Below, piece after piece: positions 29,255 through 37,584 of a DNA stretch of 64,000 nt. This DNA is from Actinomyces oris. GTDB taxonomy: Bacteria; Actinomycetota; Actinomycetes; Actinomycetales; Actinomycetaceae. A program made the translations under genes and the position numbers. A model generated the notes under the pieces. That model was not told the DNA's origin, did no database searches, and worked only from the letters and a program-made list of their open reading frames with translations. The stretch spans positions 112,047 to 176,046 of the forward strand of contig NZ_MSKS01000006.1 in the NCBI RefSeq assembly GCF_001937445.1, read 5' to 3'. Numbering within the stretch: the stretch's first letter is position 1; each line of letters opens with the position of its first letter.

Positions 29255-29878
29255 TTACGTGTCGGGCAGGATTTCAGCGTAGAAGGAGATCATGGCGCGG
29301 GCCATCTGGGCGTGTCCGGCGTCGTCGGGGTGGATCTGGTCGATGGCCAGCCGGTCCTCATCACCGTTGATGGCCGTGCTCAAGGCATCGGTTGAGGTCA
29401 GACCCAGGGAGGTGGCCCTCTCATGAACGAGGCGGCGGACGGCTTGGAAGCGTGGGCCGGCCTCCAGTGAGGGGAAGTAGGGGGCAATGACAACCGGCGC
29501 ACCCCGCAGGCGTGTGGCAACGAAGCTGAGGTCGTGGTCGATCGCCTGTTCGACCAGCTCACGCTGCGAGGGGAGGAAGGCGGCGTCGTTCAGGCCCAGG
29601 CTGATCGTGACGATGTCGGGCTCGCAACGCAGAACCGCTTCCAGCCAGGCGGTGTCACGGCACGACGGCGAGCGCTGCCCGCCGGGCAGGTGGCCCCCGC
29701 GTCGTGCGAAGAAACCCAGGCCGTCCGCCGCCAGGTTCACTTCCCGCCACCGCTGATGCTCGCACGCGAGGGAGGTCCAGCGATTGCGAGGATGGCTCAG
29801 GGCTCGCCAACCGGTGGTGACGGAATCACCGAGGAAGACGGCAGTGGGGAAGTGGTCGGAGTGCGGGATCGTGGACAC
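29255..29878 (-). CDS. SGNH/GDSL-family hydrolase
   Basis: The 207-residue cytoplasmic protein shows the SGNH blocks in order: FLGDSVTTG with the nucleophilic serine (~residue 19), the glycine region NLAADGLGFFARRGG, SLGLND with the asparagine, and DQIHPDDAGH with catalytic Asp and His near the C-terminus. The family includes esterases, lipases and acetylhydrolases. No signal peptide is seen. The substrate is unknown, and the neighbours give no clear hint. Confidence 0.84.
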   Translation of the reverse strand: MSTIPHSDHFPTAVFLGDSVTTGWRALSHPRNRWTSLACEHQRWREVNLAADGLGFFARRGGHLPGGQRSPSCRDTAWLEAVLRCEPDIVTISLGLNDAAFLPSQRELVEQAIDHDLSFVATRLRGAPVVIAPYFPSLEAGPRFQAVRRLVHERATSLGLTSTDALSTAINGDEDRLAIDQIHPDDAGHAQMARAMISFYAEILPDT

Positions 29879-29922
29879 GGCTACCGACTGTAGTTCTCCA
29901 TGCTGAGAGGAGCCAACGCTGC

Positions 29923-30672
29923 TCAGCGGTCATCTTGCGAGTCGCTCCGGCCCTCGTCATCCTTGGCCATGTGCTGCTCCGTCAGGACGCCGTCGTGCAT
30001 GACCAGTACCCGGTCGCATACGGGAAGCAGCCGCTCGTCATGAGTGACCATCACCGTGGCCTTGCCCAGCTCGTGGGTCTGGTCGGCGAGCAGATGAGCG
30101 ACGTCCTGCGCCCGTCGAGTATCCAGGGATGCGGTGGGCTCGTCGGCCAGGATGATGTTTGGGTCGTGGTAGAGCGCCACCGCGATGGCAGCGCGCTGAC
30201 GCTCGCCCCCGGACAGCTCGGAGGGGTAGGCGTGGGCGCGCTTCGTGATGCCGAGCGAGTCCAGCAGATGGTCCCGTCTGTCAGTGTTGCCCTTCGTTTG
30301 TGCCGCTCGGTCGTGCAGGCTGAACTGGTCGTTGAGCCTCAGGAAGGGGACCAGCCCCGAGGCCTGGAGGACGAAGCCGATGCGCCGAAGTCGGAGCCTG
30401 GCCCGCTGCTTCTCCGACAGGTTGGAGAAGGGCTGACCGGAGATTGTCACGGTGCCGCTGGAGGGGGTGCGCAGGCCGCCCATGATGGTCAGGAGCGTGG
30501 ACTTCCTTGAGCCGGAGGGGCCCAGGATTCCCACCAGCTCACCAGCACGTAGCTCAAGGTCGGTGCCACGCAGGGCATGAACGGTCTCATCGCCCTGACG
30601 GTAGTCCCGGGTCACCGACTCCAGGGACATGACGGGGGTTGTCGCTTCGCTCGCTGCTGCTGATGCGGTCAT
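29923..30672 (-). CDS. ABC transporter ATP-binding protein with altered Walker A motif
   Basis: The 249-residue MacB/LolD-type ATPase has the ABC signature (LSGGERQRAAIAVAL), Walker B (IILADEPTASLD), the H-loop (VMVTHDE) and a Q-loop (VLQASGL). Its Walker A motif reads GPSGSRKST instead of GPSGSGKST: the glycine before the catalytic lysine is replaced by arginine (AGG codon near 30509). That should harm ATP binding. The ATG at 30672 overlaps the permease stop (ATGA). The permease partner is itself frameshifted, so the whole exporter appears to be decaying. Confidence 0.8.
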   Translation of the reverse strand: MTASAAASEATTPVMSLESVTRDYRQGDETVHALRGTDLELRAGELVGILGPSGSRKSTLLTIMGGLRTPSSGTVTISGQPFSNLSEKQRARLRLRRIGFVLQASGLVPFLRLNDQFSLHDRAAQTKGNTDRRDHLLDSLGITKRAHAYPSELSGGERQRAAIAVALYHDPNIILADEPTASLDTRRAQDVAHLLADQTHELGKATVMVTHDERLLPVCDRVLVMHDGVLTEQHMAKDDEGRSDSQDDR

Positions 30673-31390
30673 GAGATGGCCTCCACGGGGTCGATGCGGG
30701 AGATGACCCGTACGGAGATGAAGCCTCCGATGACGGAGATGACGATGAATGCCGTGACGATGAGAAGGTCCAGCGGAGCGGAAATCCTGAAGGGCACGGC
30801 GCGGGGGAGGACCAGGGACGTCGTGAGCGTCAGAAGCAGGCCGACGCCGATGCCAACGACCGACAGCACGAGGGTCTGGGCACATCCGGAGCGGATGAGG
30901 TAGCTGGTGGGAACGCCGCGGGCTTTGAGGATGCCCAGTACCGGCCTCTTCTGCAGCGTCAACACGTAGATGAAGATGCCCAGCACCGTGGAGGCGATGA
31001 TGATGAGTGAGCCGGTCATGAGGCTGAAGGTGAGGACCTGGGCTGAGTAGCCGGGGAGCGTGCGAACGAGCTCCTCGGTGGTGAGGATCGTCAGTCCCGC
31101 GTCCTCGGCGGACTGTGTGGCCTTGCTGTTGGTGCGTTGTCCTTGGCCAGGTCCGTGGCCGCGCTCAGCTGCTTGTCGCTCAAGCGTGAGGCGGAGAGGT
31201 TCTCGTTGGAGGCGTCCGTGACGGCGACGCTGGCGGTGTTCCAGCCGTCGATGCCGGCGCGGTAACGATGGGCGAGGCCCACGGCTAACGAAGCCAAGAA
31301 AAATATGAGGTAAGCCACCAAAGTGATGACGGAGATGATGAGCGTGAAGCGGACGGGTTCGTGCTGGATCTCGCGCAGCGCGAGGAACAT
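30669..31390 (-). pseudogene. Frameshifted, internally deleted FtsX-like ABC permease
   Basis: The N-terminal part (MFLALREIQHEPVRFTLIIS, first membrane helix, then VTDASNENLSASRLSDKQL) is in one frame and stops at 31091. The C-terminal part (AEDAGLTILTTEELVRTLPG, three more helices, ending RVISRIDPVEAIS) is in another frame from about 31130. The FtsX/MacB domain normally has a large extracytoplasmic region of 100-200 residues between helices 1 and 2. Here only about 50 residues remain, so there is a deletion as well as a frameshift. The gene is coupled to the ATPase gene, whose Walker A is mutated. Confidence 0.8.
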
Positions 31391-31816
31391 GGGGCTCCCT
31401 GAGGGAAAGTCGGCAGCGGGCCGGCTGGCGCGCTCCGTGAGAGCGGTACATGCTGCTTAGGGGTCACACGGTGGATGGTTCAGGGTTGGTGGTCGTTGCG
31501 GGGTGGCGACCAGGCAGGACACCCAAGTCCTGCGGCGTGTCGCGGGAGAGGGTCGCTCCAGCAAGAATGACATAATGTACATTATCGGTGTTGAATGAGT
31601 GGGGCTTGTTCTGCTGAGGAACGCGCGCGGCATCATGTCCTTGCCATCCGGTGTCGGCGGCGTCCGGCAACATCCCCCTGAACCAGGGACGCTCCTGGGC
31701 CGCCCCGTGGACTGCGGCCGTGTCGTGTTCACCGGAACGCTGACGCAGATTGGTGACGGACCGAAGTACGCTGACGGGACAGTACCTCGCCCGGTACATC
31801 GAGCAGGTGAACGAAC
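31391..31816. other. Control region between ABC exporter remnant and GNAT-kinase gene
   Basis: No gene is supported in these 426 bases. The clear structure is a perfect 14-base palindrome at 31572-31585. No TetR or MarR regulator gene, which often accompanies such exporters, remains here. The ribosome binding site of the next gene (AGGTGA) is at the right end. Confidence 0.5.
31572..31585. promoter_or_regulatory. Perfect palindrome ATAATGTACATTAT
   Basis: This 14-base perfect palindrome is unusual in its A+T content for this genome and lies about 180 bases upstream of the ABC permease remnant. It resembles TetR-family operators. Palindrome is seen; operator role is inferred. Confidence 0.5.
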
Positions 31817-33088
31817 ATGCCCTCACGCGAGACCACAACGGCACCGACCTACCGGATCCGTCCGGCGACCATGGCGGACTGCTCCGCTATCCGTCGGATC
31901 CGCAACGCCGCTGTGCGGGAGTCCCTGGCCATCTGGACCAGCATCGAGCAGAACTCCGTTGAGGCCGAGGCCTGGTTGGCCCCCATGGTGCAGCGTGGAA
32001 CGGCTCTCGTCGCCCACGTCAGCGGCAGGCCGCAGGACGTCGTCGGGTTCGCGGTGGCCGGTCCCTGGCACTCCTACGAGGGCTATGCCCGCACAGTCGA
32101 GGACTCGATCTACCTCAGCCCGTCGGCTCAAGGGAAAGGGCTGGGAGCCAGGCTCCTCGCCGCCCTCATTGAGGCCTCGCGGCGGGCCGTGGACCGTACC
32201 ATGATCGCCTTGATCGAGGCGGGTAACGCGACCTCGGTGCGTCTGCATGAGCGCTATGGTTTCACCACTGTCGGCACTGTCCCGCAGGCCGGCGAGAAGC
32301 ATGGTCAGATCCTCGACCTGACCCTCATGAGCCGTTGCCTGAAAGGACCTACGATGTGCTGTCACCAGAACAAGCCCGCTGACGGAGAGAGTCCCCGATG
32401 GGTCAACGCCGACCAGTCCATCGAGTTGCAGCCCGAGGAACCCGCCGTCACTCGGTGGCAGGTCAGCGCTACCGATGAGCTCGTTGCGCACCTGCTGAGC
32501 CTTGTCGGAGCCCCGCAGGGGCGGCCGGCGATCGTCGCGGTCGACGGGAGAGGCGGTTCGGGCAAGACCACGCTCACCACGGCGCTGACCGCGGCCGTCC
32601 CTGGCGCGCAGGTTCTCCACCTGGATGACCTCATCTGGAACGAGCCGCTCTACGACTGGGACCAGCTGTACGTCGACACCCTGACCCGGCTGCGTCAGGC
32701 CGGCAGCCTCGACCTTGTCCCGGACAAGTGGCGCGAGCATGGACGCGAGGGCTCCATCCGGATCCCGGCCGGTTCCCCCGTGGTTTTCGTCGAGGGAACC
32801 GGGGCCGGCCTGGCTGCAGTCCGCAGCCTCATTGACGCACACGTGTGGGTCCAGACCAGCGACGACGTAGCCGAGCGCCGCGGCATCAAGCGGGACATCG
32901 CCGAGGGAGTCAACGGCGACGCCGAGGAGTCGGTGCGTTTCTGGCACTGGTGGATGGCCGGCGAGCGCCTCTTCTTCGCCAAGGACCGTCCCTGGCGGCG
33001 CGCCGACGTCATCGTCTCCGGGGACGCCCCGGCCGGCGTGGAGCCGGGAGAGATCGCCTGGACTCCGGGGCCGCTCCTGGCCCGCTGA
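31817..33088 (+). CDS. Fusion of GNAT acetyltransferase and P-loop (uridine kinase-like) kinase
   Basis: The 423-residue frame encodes two domains. Residues 1-178 are a GNAT N-acetyltransferase of the phosphinothricin acetyltransferase type (YRIRPATMADCSAI, then IYLSPSAQGKGLGARLLAAL for acetyl-CoA binding, and HERYGFTTVGT). Residues ~180-423 are a small P-loop kinase related to uridine kinases, with Walker A VDGRGGSGKTTLT and the substrate aspartates LHLDDLIW. An in-frame ATG at 32354 with GAAAGGA six bases upstream sits exactly at the junction, so the kinase may also be made separately. Substrates of both parts are unknown. Confidence 0.8.
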   Translation: MPSRETTTAPTYRIRPATMADCSAIRRIRNAAVRESLAIWTSIEQNSVEAEAWLAPMVQRGTALVAHVSGRPQDVVGFAVAGPWHSYEGYARTVEDSIYLSPSAQGKGLGARLLAALIEASRRAVDRTMIALIEAGNATSVRLHERYGFTTVGTVPQAGEKHGQILDLTLMSRCLKGPTMCCHQNKPADGESPRWVNADQSIELQPEEPAVTRWQVSATDELVAHLLSLVGAPQGRPAIVAVDGRGGSGKTTLTTALTAAVPGAQVLHLDDLIWNEPLYDWDQLYVDTLTRLRQAGSLDLVPDKWREHGREGSIRIPAGSPVVFVEGTGAGLAAVRSLIDAHVWVQTSDDVAERRGIKRDIAEGVNGDAEESVRFWHWWMAGERLFFAKDRPWRRADVIVSGDAPAGVEPGEIAWTPGPLLAR

Positions 33089-33121
33089 GGCGCACAGCCG
33101 CCCGCCGCAGACTGTGGGCTC

Positions 33122-34243
33122 TCAGTCCCCCAGCGCCGTCCCCACCGCGCGAGCGGCCTGAATCCACTCGTGATCGGCTGGAACGAACTTGGTGCGTCCG
33201 GCCACATCCTTGAGTGGTACCAGCTCCGTGCCCTGACCGCGGTCGGCCACCATGACCCCGTAGTGGCCCTCGGCGATCGCGTTGGCCCCGGCTACGCCCA
33301 GGCGCGTGCCCAGGAGGCGATCCGCGCCGCAGGGTGAACCGCCACGCTGGACGTACCCCAGGATGGACACGCGCGCCTCCAGCCCGGTCAGGCTCTCCAG
33401 CTGCTCGGCCAGGGTGAAGGTGTTGGCGCGGTGGGAGGCCTCCAGACGCTTGACGCCCCGCTTGGCCATCGCCTTGCGCTCGGGACTGGAGGCGTCCTTG
33501 ACCAGGGCACGGGCGTGCTCCAGCTCGGCGTGATCCGTCACTGACAGTGCCCCCTCGGCCACGGCCACCACGGAGAAGGACGACCCGTGGGAGCGGCGTC
33601 GCTCGATCTTGTCCGCGATCGCGTCCACCGAGTATGGAATCTCTGGCAGCAGAATGACGTCCGCCCCACCGGCGATGCCCGCGCCCAGGGCCAGCCAGCC
33701 GGCCCGGTGCCCCATGATCTCGGTGAGGATGATGCGGTGGTGGGAGTGCGCCGTCGAGTGCAAGCGGTCCACGGCCTCCGTGGCGATCTCCAGGGCCGTG
33801 GCGAAACCGAAGGAGGAGTCAGTGTGGACGATGTCGTTGTCAATGGTCTTGGGCAGGTGGATGACGTTGAGACCCGCATCCATGAGGCGTTTGGCGTTCT
33901 TCGCGGTTCCTCCCCCGCCGAGGCAGACTAGGGCGTCGATCCCGTTCTTCTCGCAGTTGTCCACAATGGTGGGCACCATGTCACGGGGCTCGCCGTCCAC
34001 CATCATGCGATGCACCTTGTCCCGGCTGGTTCCCAGCATGGTTCCGCCGGTGGTGAGGATCCCGGACAGGGCGGCGGGGTCGAGCTCGGTGAAGCGGTTC
34101 TCGGCCAGGCCGCGCATACCGTCCCGGAAGCCGATGAGCTCCCAGCCGTGCTCCTGGATCGCCGCCTTTCCGAAGCCTCGGATCGCTGCGTTGAGTCCCG
34201 GGGCGTCGCCGCCCGCCGTGAGAATGCCGATGCGCTGAGCCAT
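33122..34243 (-). CDS. pfkA: 6-phosphofructokinase (mixed-substrate / PPi-type group)
   Basis: The 373-residue cytoplasmic enzyme phosphorylates fructose 6-phosphate. Motifs are ILTAGGDAPGLNAAIRG, GGTMLGTSR, the catalytic PKTIDNDI, EIMGHRAGWLALG and the C-terminal LGYVQRGGSP. The donor-site segment reads CLGGGGTAKNA where ATP enzymes have GGDG(S/T) and actinobacterial group III enzymes usually GGEGT; the acidic residue is glycine here. Lysine in PKTIDND is the residue typical of PPi or group III enzymes. Donor preference (ATP or PPi) therefore cannot be settled from sequence. It is monocistronic. Confidence 0.9.
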   Translation of the reverse strand: MAQRIGILTAGGDAPGLNAAIRGFGKAAIQEHGWELIGFRDGMRGLAENRFTELDPAALSGILTTGGTMLGTSRDKVHRMMVDGEPRDMVPTIVDNCEKNGIDALVCLGGGGTAKNAKRLMDAGLNVIHLPKTIDNDIVHTDSSFGFATALEIATEAVDRLHSTAHSHHRIILTEIMGHRAGWLALGAGIAGGADVILLPEIPYSVDAIADKIERRRSHGSSFSVVAVAEGALSVTDHAELEHARALVKDASSPERKAMAKRGVKRLEASHRANTFTLAEQLESLTGLEARVSILGYVQRGGSPCGADRLLGTRLGVAGANAIAEGHYGVMVADRGQGTELVPLKDVAGRTKFVPADHEWIQAARAVGTALGD

Positions 34244-34870
34244 GGAACCAAGTATGCCGTTCCTTGCCAGCCCGCACAGGCTGTAGGCGCCTGTTCCGGA
34301 GATTCTGGCGATGCTGACAACAAGGTTCTTCGCTGAAACTGTGCTGTCTCCTCACTTGAGAGACATGTGAGTGTCATGGCTTCTGAGGCGTTCGGTGGCC
34401 TCGACGCAGCACTCACTTCGGCCCGAGTCCCGCCTCGGGGCGGTCTGCTGCACGAGGGTGGGGATCTACTGGCCGGGGGTTGTGCGTACTGCACGAGCCC
34501 CGGACCCCTATGGAGTACACCCGACGCTCGTGCAGTGACGCCCTACCCTCGTGGAGTGGACGCTGGAGGGTGGGATCGACTCCGCGGTGCCTTGGCGGCG
34601 AAGTCGGCCGCGTAGGCCACCGTCGCGTTCGTACCTTATGCCTCGCGTTCGGGGGTTCAGGGTACGAACCGGCGCCCTACCCTACGAACGCGAGGGCGGG
34701 GCTAAGCCGGTCAGGCGTGGTGCATGCCGCACGGTCCCCCGGCAAGCCACCCAACCAGTGTCTCAGATGTCATGACATCCGAAACTCTCAGAAGTCATGA
34801 GACGACACAGGCCCCCGCGGGTGCAGACCGCGCGCCTTCAGCTGCGTCCTTAAGCCCCGGGGACCCCGGC
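34244..34870. other. 627-base intergenic region with nested inverted repeats
   Basis: No gene is supported between pfkA and serA. Short plus-strand frames here have no recognisable product. The middle part is dominated by related inverted repeats, described as the feature at 34449-34695. Upstream of pfkA (34250-34360) its promoter must lie, but no consensus is obvious. A short repeated TCATGA/CATGAC region is at 34770-34802. Confidence 0.5.
34449..34695. repeat. Cluster of related inverted repeats
   Basis: Two motif families occur. TGCACGAG appears at 34449-34456 and 34490-34497, and inverted as CTCGTGCA and CTCGTGGA at 34527-34534 and 34548-34555; an 11-base perfect pair is ACTGCACGAGC 34488-34498 with 34526-34536. 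CGCGTTCG-type repeats follow: GTTCGTACC 34627-34635 with 34661-34669, and CCTCGCGTTCG 34641-34651 with 34685-34695. The last two pairs interleave (A-B-A'-B'), the topology of a pseudoknot or of tandem operator sites. Function unknown. Confidence 0.55.
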
Positions 34871-36061
34871 TCAGATGCAGCGCGCGGACAGCACGCCGTC
34901 GATCGCGCGCAGCTCCTCAAGGACCTTGGGCTCGATCTCACCCTCGACGTCGACCAGCATCACCGCCAGCTCACCACGCGACTTGTTGAGCAGGTTGGCG
35001 ATGTTCTGCCCCTGCTGGGCCACGATCGTGGAGACCTGGCCGACCATGTTGGGCACGTTGCGGTTGACGATGACGAGCCGGTGCGTGCCCTCCTGGCGCG
35101 CCATGACGGCCTCGGGGAAGTTCACCGAGTTGTGGACCTGCCCGTCCTCGAGGAAGCCGCGCAGGGAGTCCACCGCCATCATGGCGCAGTTGCGCTCGGC
35201 CTCCTTGGTGGAGGCGCCCAGGTGCGGCAGGGAGATGCACTTGGGGTGCTTGTGGACCTTCGTGGAGGGGAAGTCGCACACGTAGCCGCCCAGCGTGCCC
35301 TCGTCCAGGGCGGCCACGACGGCGTCGGTGTCCACGATCTCGGCCCGCGCGAAGTTGAGCAGCACCGCGGTCTCCTTCATGAGGGCCAGGCGCTGGGTGC
35401 TCACCAGCCCGCGGGTGGCGGGGATGAGGGGCACGTGGACGGTGAGGATGTCGGCGCGGCGGAAGACCTCCTCCATGGAGTCGGCCCGCTCGACCTCGGC
35501 GCTCAAGTGCCAGGCGTGCTCCACGGAGATGCCCGGGTCGAAGCCGACGACGTTGAGCCCCAGCCCCAGGGCGGCGTTGGCCACCTGCACGCCGATGGCC
35601 CCCAGCCCGATGATGCCGAGCGTGCGGCCGGGCAGCTCGAATCCGACGAACTGCTTCTTGCCGGCCTCGACGGCCTTGGCGATCTCGGCGTCGTCGCCCT
35701 CAAGGGTGTGGGCGAAGCGGGCCGCCGGGATGAGGTTGCGCGAGGCGATGAACAGGCCCGCCAGGACCAGCTCCTTGACGGCGTTGGCGTTGGCGCCGGG
35801 GGTGTTGAACACGGGCACGCCGCGCTCGGTGAGCGCCTCGACCGGGATGTTGTTCGTGCCGGCGCCGGCGCGGGCCACGGCCAGGACCGAGTCCTCGATG
35901 GGGGTGTCGTGGAGCTTGGCCGAGCGCACCAGGAGGGCGTCGGGCTCCTCCACGGAGCCGCCGACCTCGTAGAGCTCGTCGGGCAGGCGGGACAGGCCGG
36001 CCCCGGAGATGGCGTTGAGGGTACGGATGCGGAACTTGTGGTCAACGCTGCTGGTGGTCAC
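34871..36061 (-). CDS. serA: D-3-phosphoglycerate dehydrogenase (short form)
   Basis: This enzyme performs the first step of serine synthesis, oxidising 3-phosphoglycerate with NAD+. The 396-residue protein has a Rossmann motif (GIIGLGAIGVQVANAA, ~residue 155), the catalytic Arg/Glu/His positions (NFARAEIVD, LPHLGASTKEAE) and a C-terminal ACT domain (~residues 320-396, HRLVIVNRNVPNMVGQVSTI). This is the short class with one ACT domain, unlike the long mycobacterial enzyme with an extra intervening domain. It lies 131 bases downstream of serC on the same strand, so both serine genes are probably co-transcribed. Confidence 0.93.
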   Translation of the reverse strand: MTTSSVDHKFRIRTLNAISGAGLSRLPDELYEVGGSVEEPDALLVRSAKLHDTPIEDSVLAVARAGAGTNNIPVEALTERGVPVFNTPGANANAVKELVLAGLFIASRNLIPAARFAHTLEGDDAEIAKAVEAGKKQFVGFELPGRTLGIIGLGAIGVQVANAALGLGLNVVGFDPGISVEHAWHLSAEVERADSMEEVFRRADILTVHVPLIPATRGLVSTQRLALMKETAVLLNFARAEIVDTDAVVAALDEGTLGGYVCDFPSTKVHKHPKCISLPHLGASTKEAERNCAMMAVDSLRGFLEDGQVHNSVNFPEAVMARQEGTHRLVIVNRNVPNMVGQVSTIVAQQGQNIANLLNKSRGELAVMLVDVEGEIEPKVLEELRAIDGVLSARCI

Positions 36062-36192
36062 GGAACTACTTTCTGCAGAGCGGTCCGGGTGGGGAAGAGG
36101 TTGTGACGGGCGGCCGGGCTCACGGGCCGGTGGTCGGACCCGCAGGCCAGGCGAGACGGCCGGGACTGCCGGGACAGCAAGCCAGTGGGCGC

Positions 36193-37338
36193 TCAGGCCC
36201 GGGCGGCGAAGTCGGTCATGTAGTCGATGAGGGCGCGCACGCCCTCGATCGGCATGGCGTTGTAGATGGAGGCGCGCATGCCGCCCACGGAGCGGTGGCC
36301 CTTGAGGTTGGTGAGCCCGGCGGCCTGGGCGCCGGCCAGGAAGTCGGCGTCGCGGGCGGGGTCGGCCAGGGTGAAGGGCACGTTCATCCAGGACCGCGAG
36401 CGCTCCTGAACCGGGTTGGTGTAGAAGTCGGAGGAGTCGATGAAGCCGTAGAGGAGCTTGGCCTTGGCGCGGTTGCGCTCGGCCATCGCCTCCAGGCCGC
36501 CGCCGTCCTCGAGCCAGTGGCCGATGAGCCCCAGCAGGTAGATGGCGAAGGTGGGGGGCGTGTTGAGCATGGAGTCGGCGTCGGCCATCTTCTGGTAGTC
36601 CAGGATGGTGGGGGTCACCGGGCGGGCCCGCCCCAGCAGGTCCTCGCGCACGATGACGACGGCCAGGCCCGAGGGCCCCATGTTCTTCTGGGCGCCGGCG
36701 TAGATGAGGCCGTAGCGGGAGACGTCGATGGGCCGCGAGAGGATCGTGGAGGAGAAGTCGGCCACGAGCGGGACCTCGCCGGCCTCAGGCACGTAGTCGA
36801 ACTCGACGCCGCCGATGGTCTCGTTGGGGGTGTAGTGCAGGTAGCGGGCCGCCTCGGGCACCGTGAAGGAGCCGGGCTCGGGGGTGGTGGTGTAGGAGGA
36901 GGCGGCCTCGTCGGCGGGCACGACGACGTCGAGCTCGTAGGCGCCGGCCTGCTTGATGGCCTTGGCGGACCACTGGCCGGTGTTGAGGTAGGCGACCGTG
37001 TCACCGGGGGCGGTCAGGTTGAGGGGGATGCCGGCGAACTGGGCACTGGCCCCGCCCTGGAGGAAGAGCACACGGTAGTTGTCAGGGACGGACAGGAGGC
37101 GGCGCAGGGTGGCTTCGGCGTCGGCCGCGCAGGCCACGAAGTCGGCCCCGCGGTGGGAGACCTCCAGGATGGACATTCCCGATCCGCCCCAGCTGGTGAG
37201 CTCGGAGGCGGCCTGCTCGAGGACGGGCAGGGGGAGCTGGGCAGGACCGGCGGAAAAATTGAAGACGCGCACGGAGTCATCATGGCCGCTTATGCGCGCG
37301 GCGGCAATCTCGTCCCGCATGGCGACGACGCCTCTCAT
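36193..37338 (-). CDS. serC: Phosphoserine aminotransferase
   Basis: This PLP enzyme of the class V aminotransferase fold converts 3-phosphohydroxypyruvate to phosphoserine (second step of serine synthesis, also used in pyridoxine synthesis in some bacteria). The N-terminal FNFSAGPAQLPLPVLEQAA, GMSILEVSHRG and the PLP lysine region YAGAQKNMGPSGL are diagnostic. Length is 381 residues from ATG 37338; the second ATG at 37320, preceded by GAGAGG, is an equally good start. It is followed by serA. Confidence 0.93.
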   Translation of the reverse strand: MRGVVAMRDEIAAARISGHDDSVRVFNFSAGPAQLPLPVLEQAASELTSWGGSGMSILEVSHRGADFVACAADAEATLRRLLSVPDNYRVLFLQGGASAQFAGIPLNLTAPGDTVAYLNTGQWSAKAIKQAGAYELDVVVPADEAASSYTTTPEPGSFTVPEAARYLHYTPNETIGGVEFDYVPEAGEVPLVADFSSTILSRPIDVSRYGLIYAGAQKNMGPSGLAVVIVREDLLGRARPVTPTILDYQKMADADSMLNTPPTFAIYLLGLIGHWLEDGGGLEAMAERNRAKAKLLYGFIDSSDFYTNPVQERSRSWMNVPFTLADPARDADFLAGAQAAGLTNLKGHRSVGGMRASIYNAMPIEGVRALIDYMTDFAARA

Positions 37339-37584
37339 TGCGTCCCGCCCCGGAAGGCCTCATCGATCCCCTCGACGTTCTGCCTGGCCGACGCCACCCG
37401 CCGACGTCGGACCGCAGCCGGAACGAGGCGCAGCGCGGCACGAAATTCTCATGTCCGCCAAAAGTACGAGTGACACAGACCCTCCACTCCGTCAACTGGG
37501 CACGTTGTCAGCGATAGCACAGGTGGACCGCTCAACTGGCCGGTAGGGTTTACCCACACCCAAGTCCCTACCTGACAAGTTTTC

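Noticed and set aside
34724..36106. 460-codon plus-strand frame over serA
   Set aside because: Antisense of serA with repetitive Gly/Asp/Val translation.
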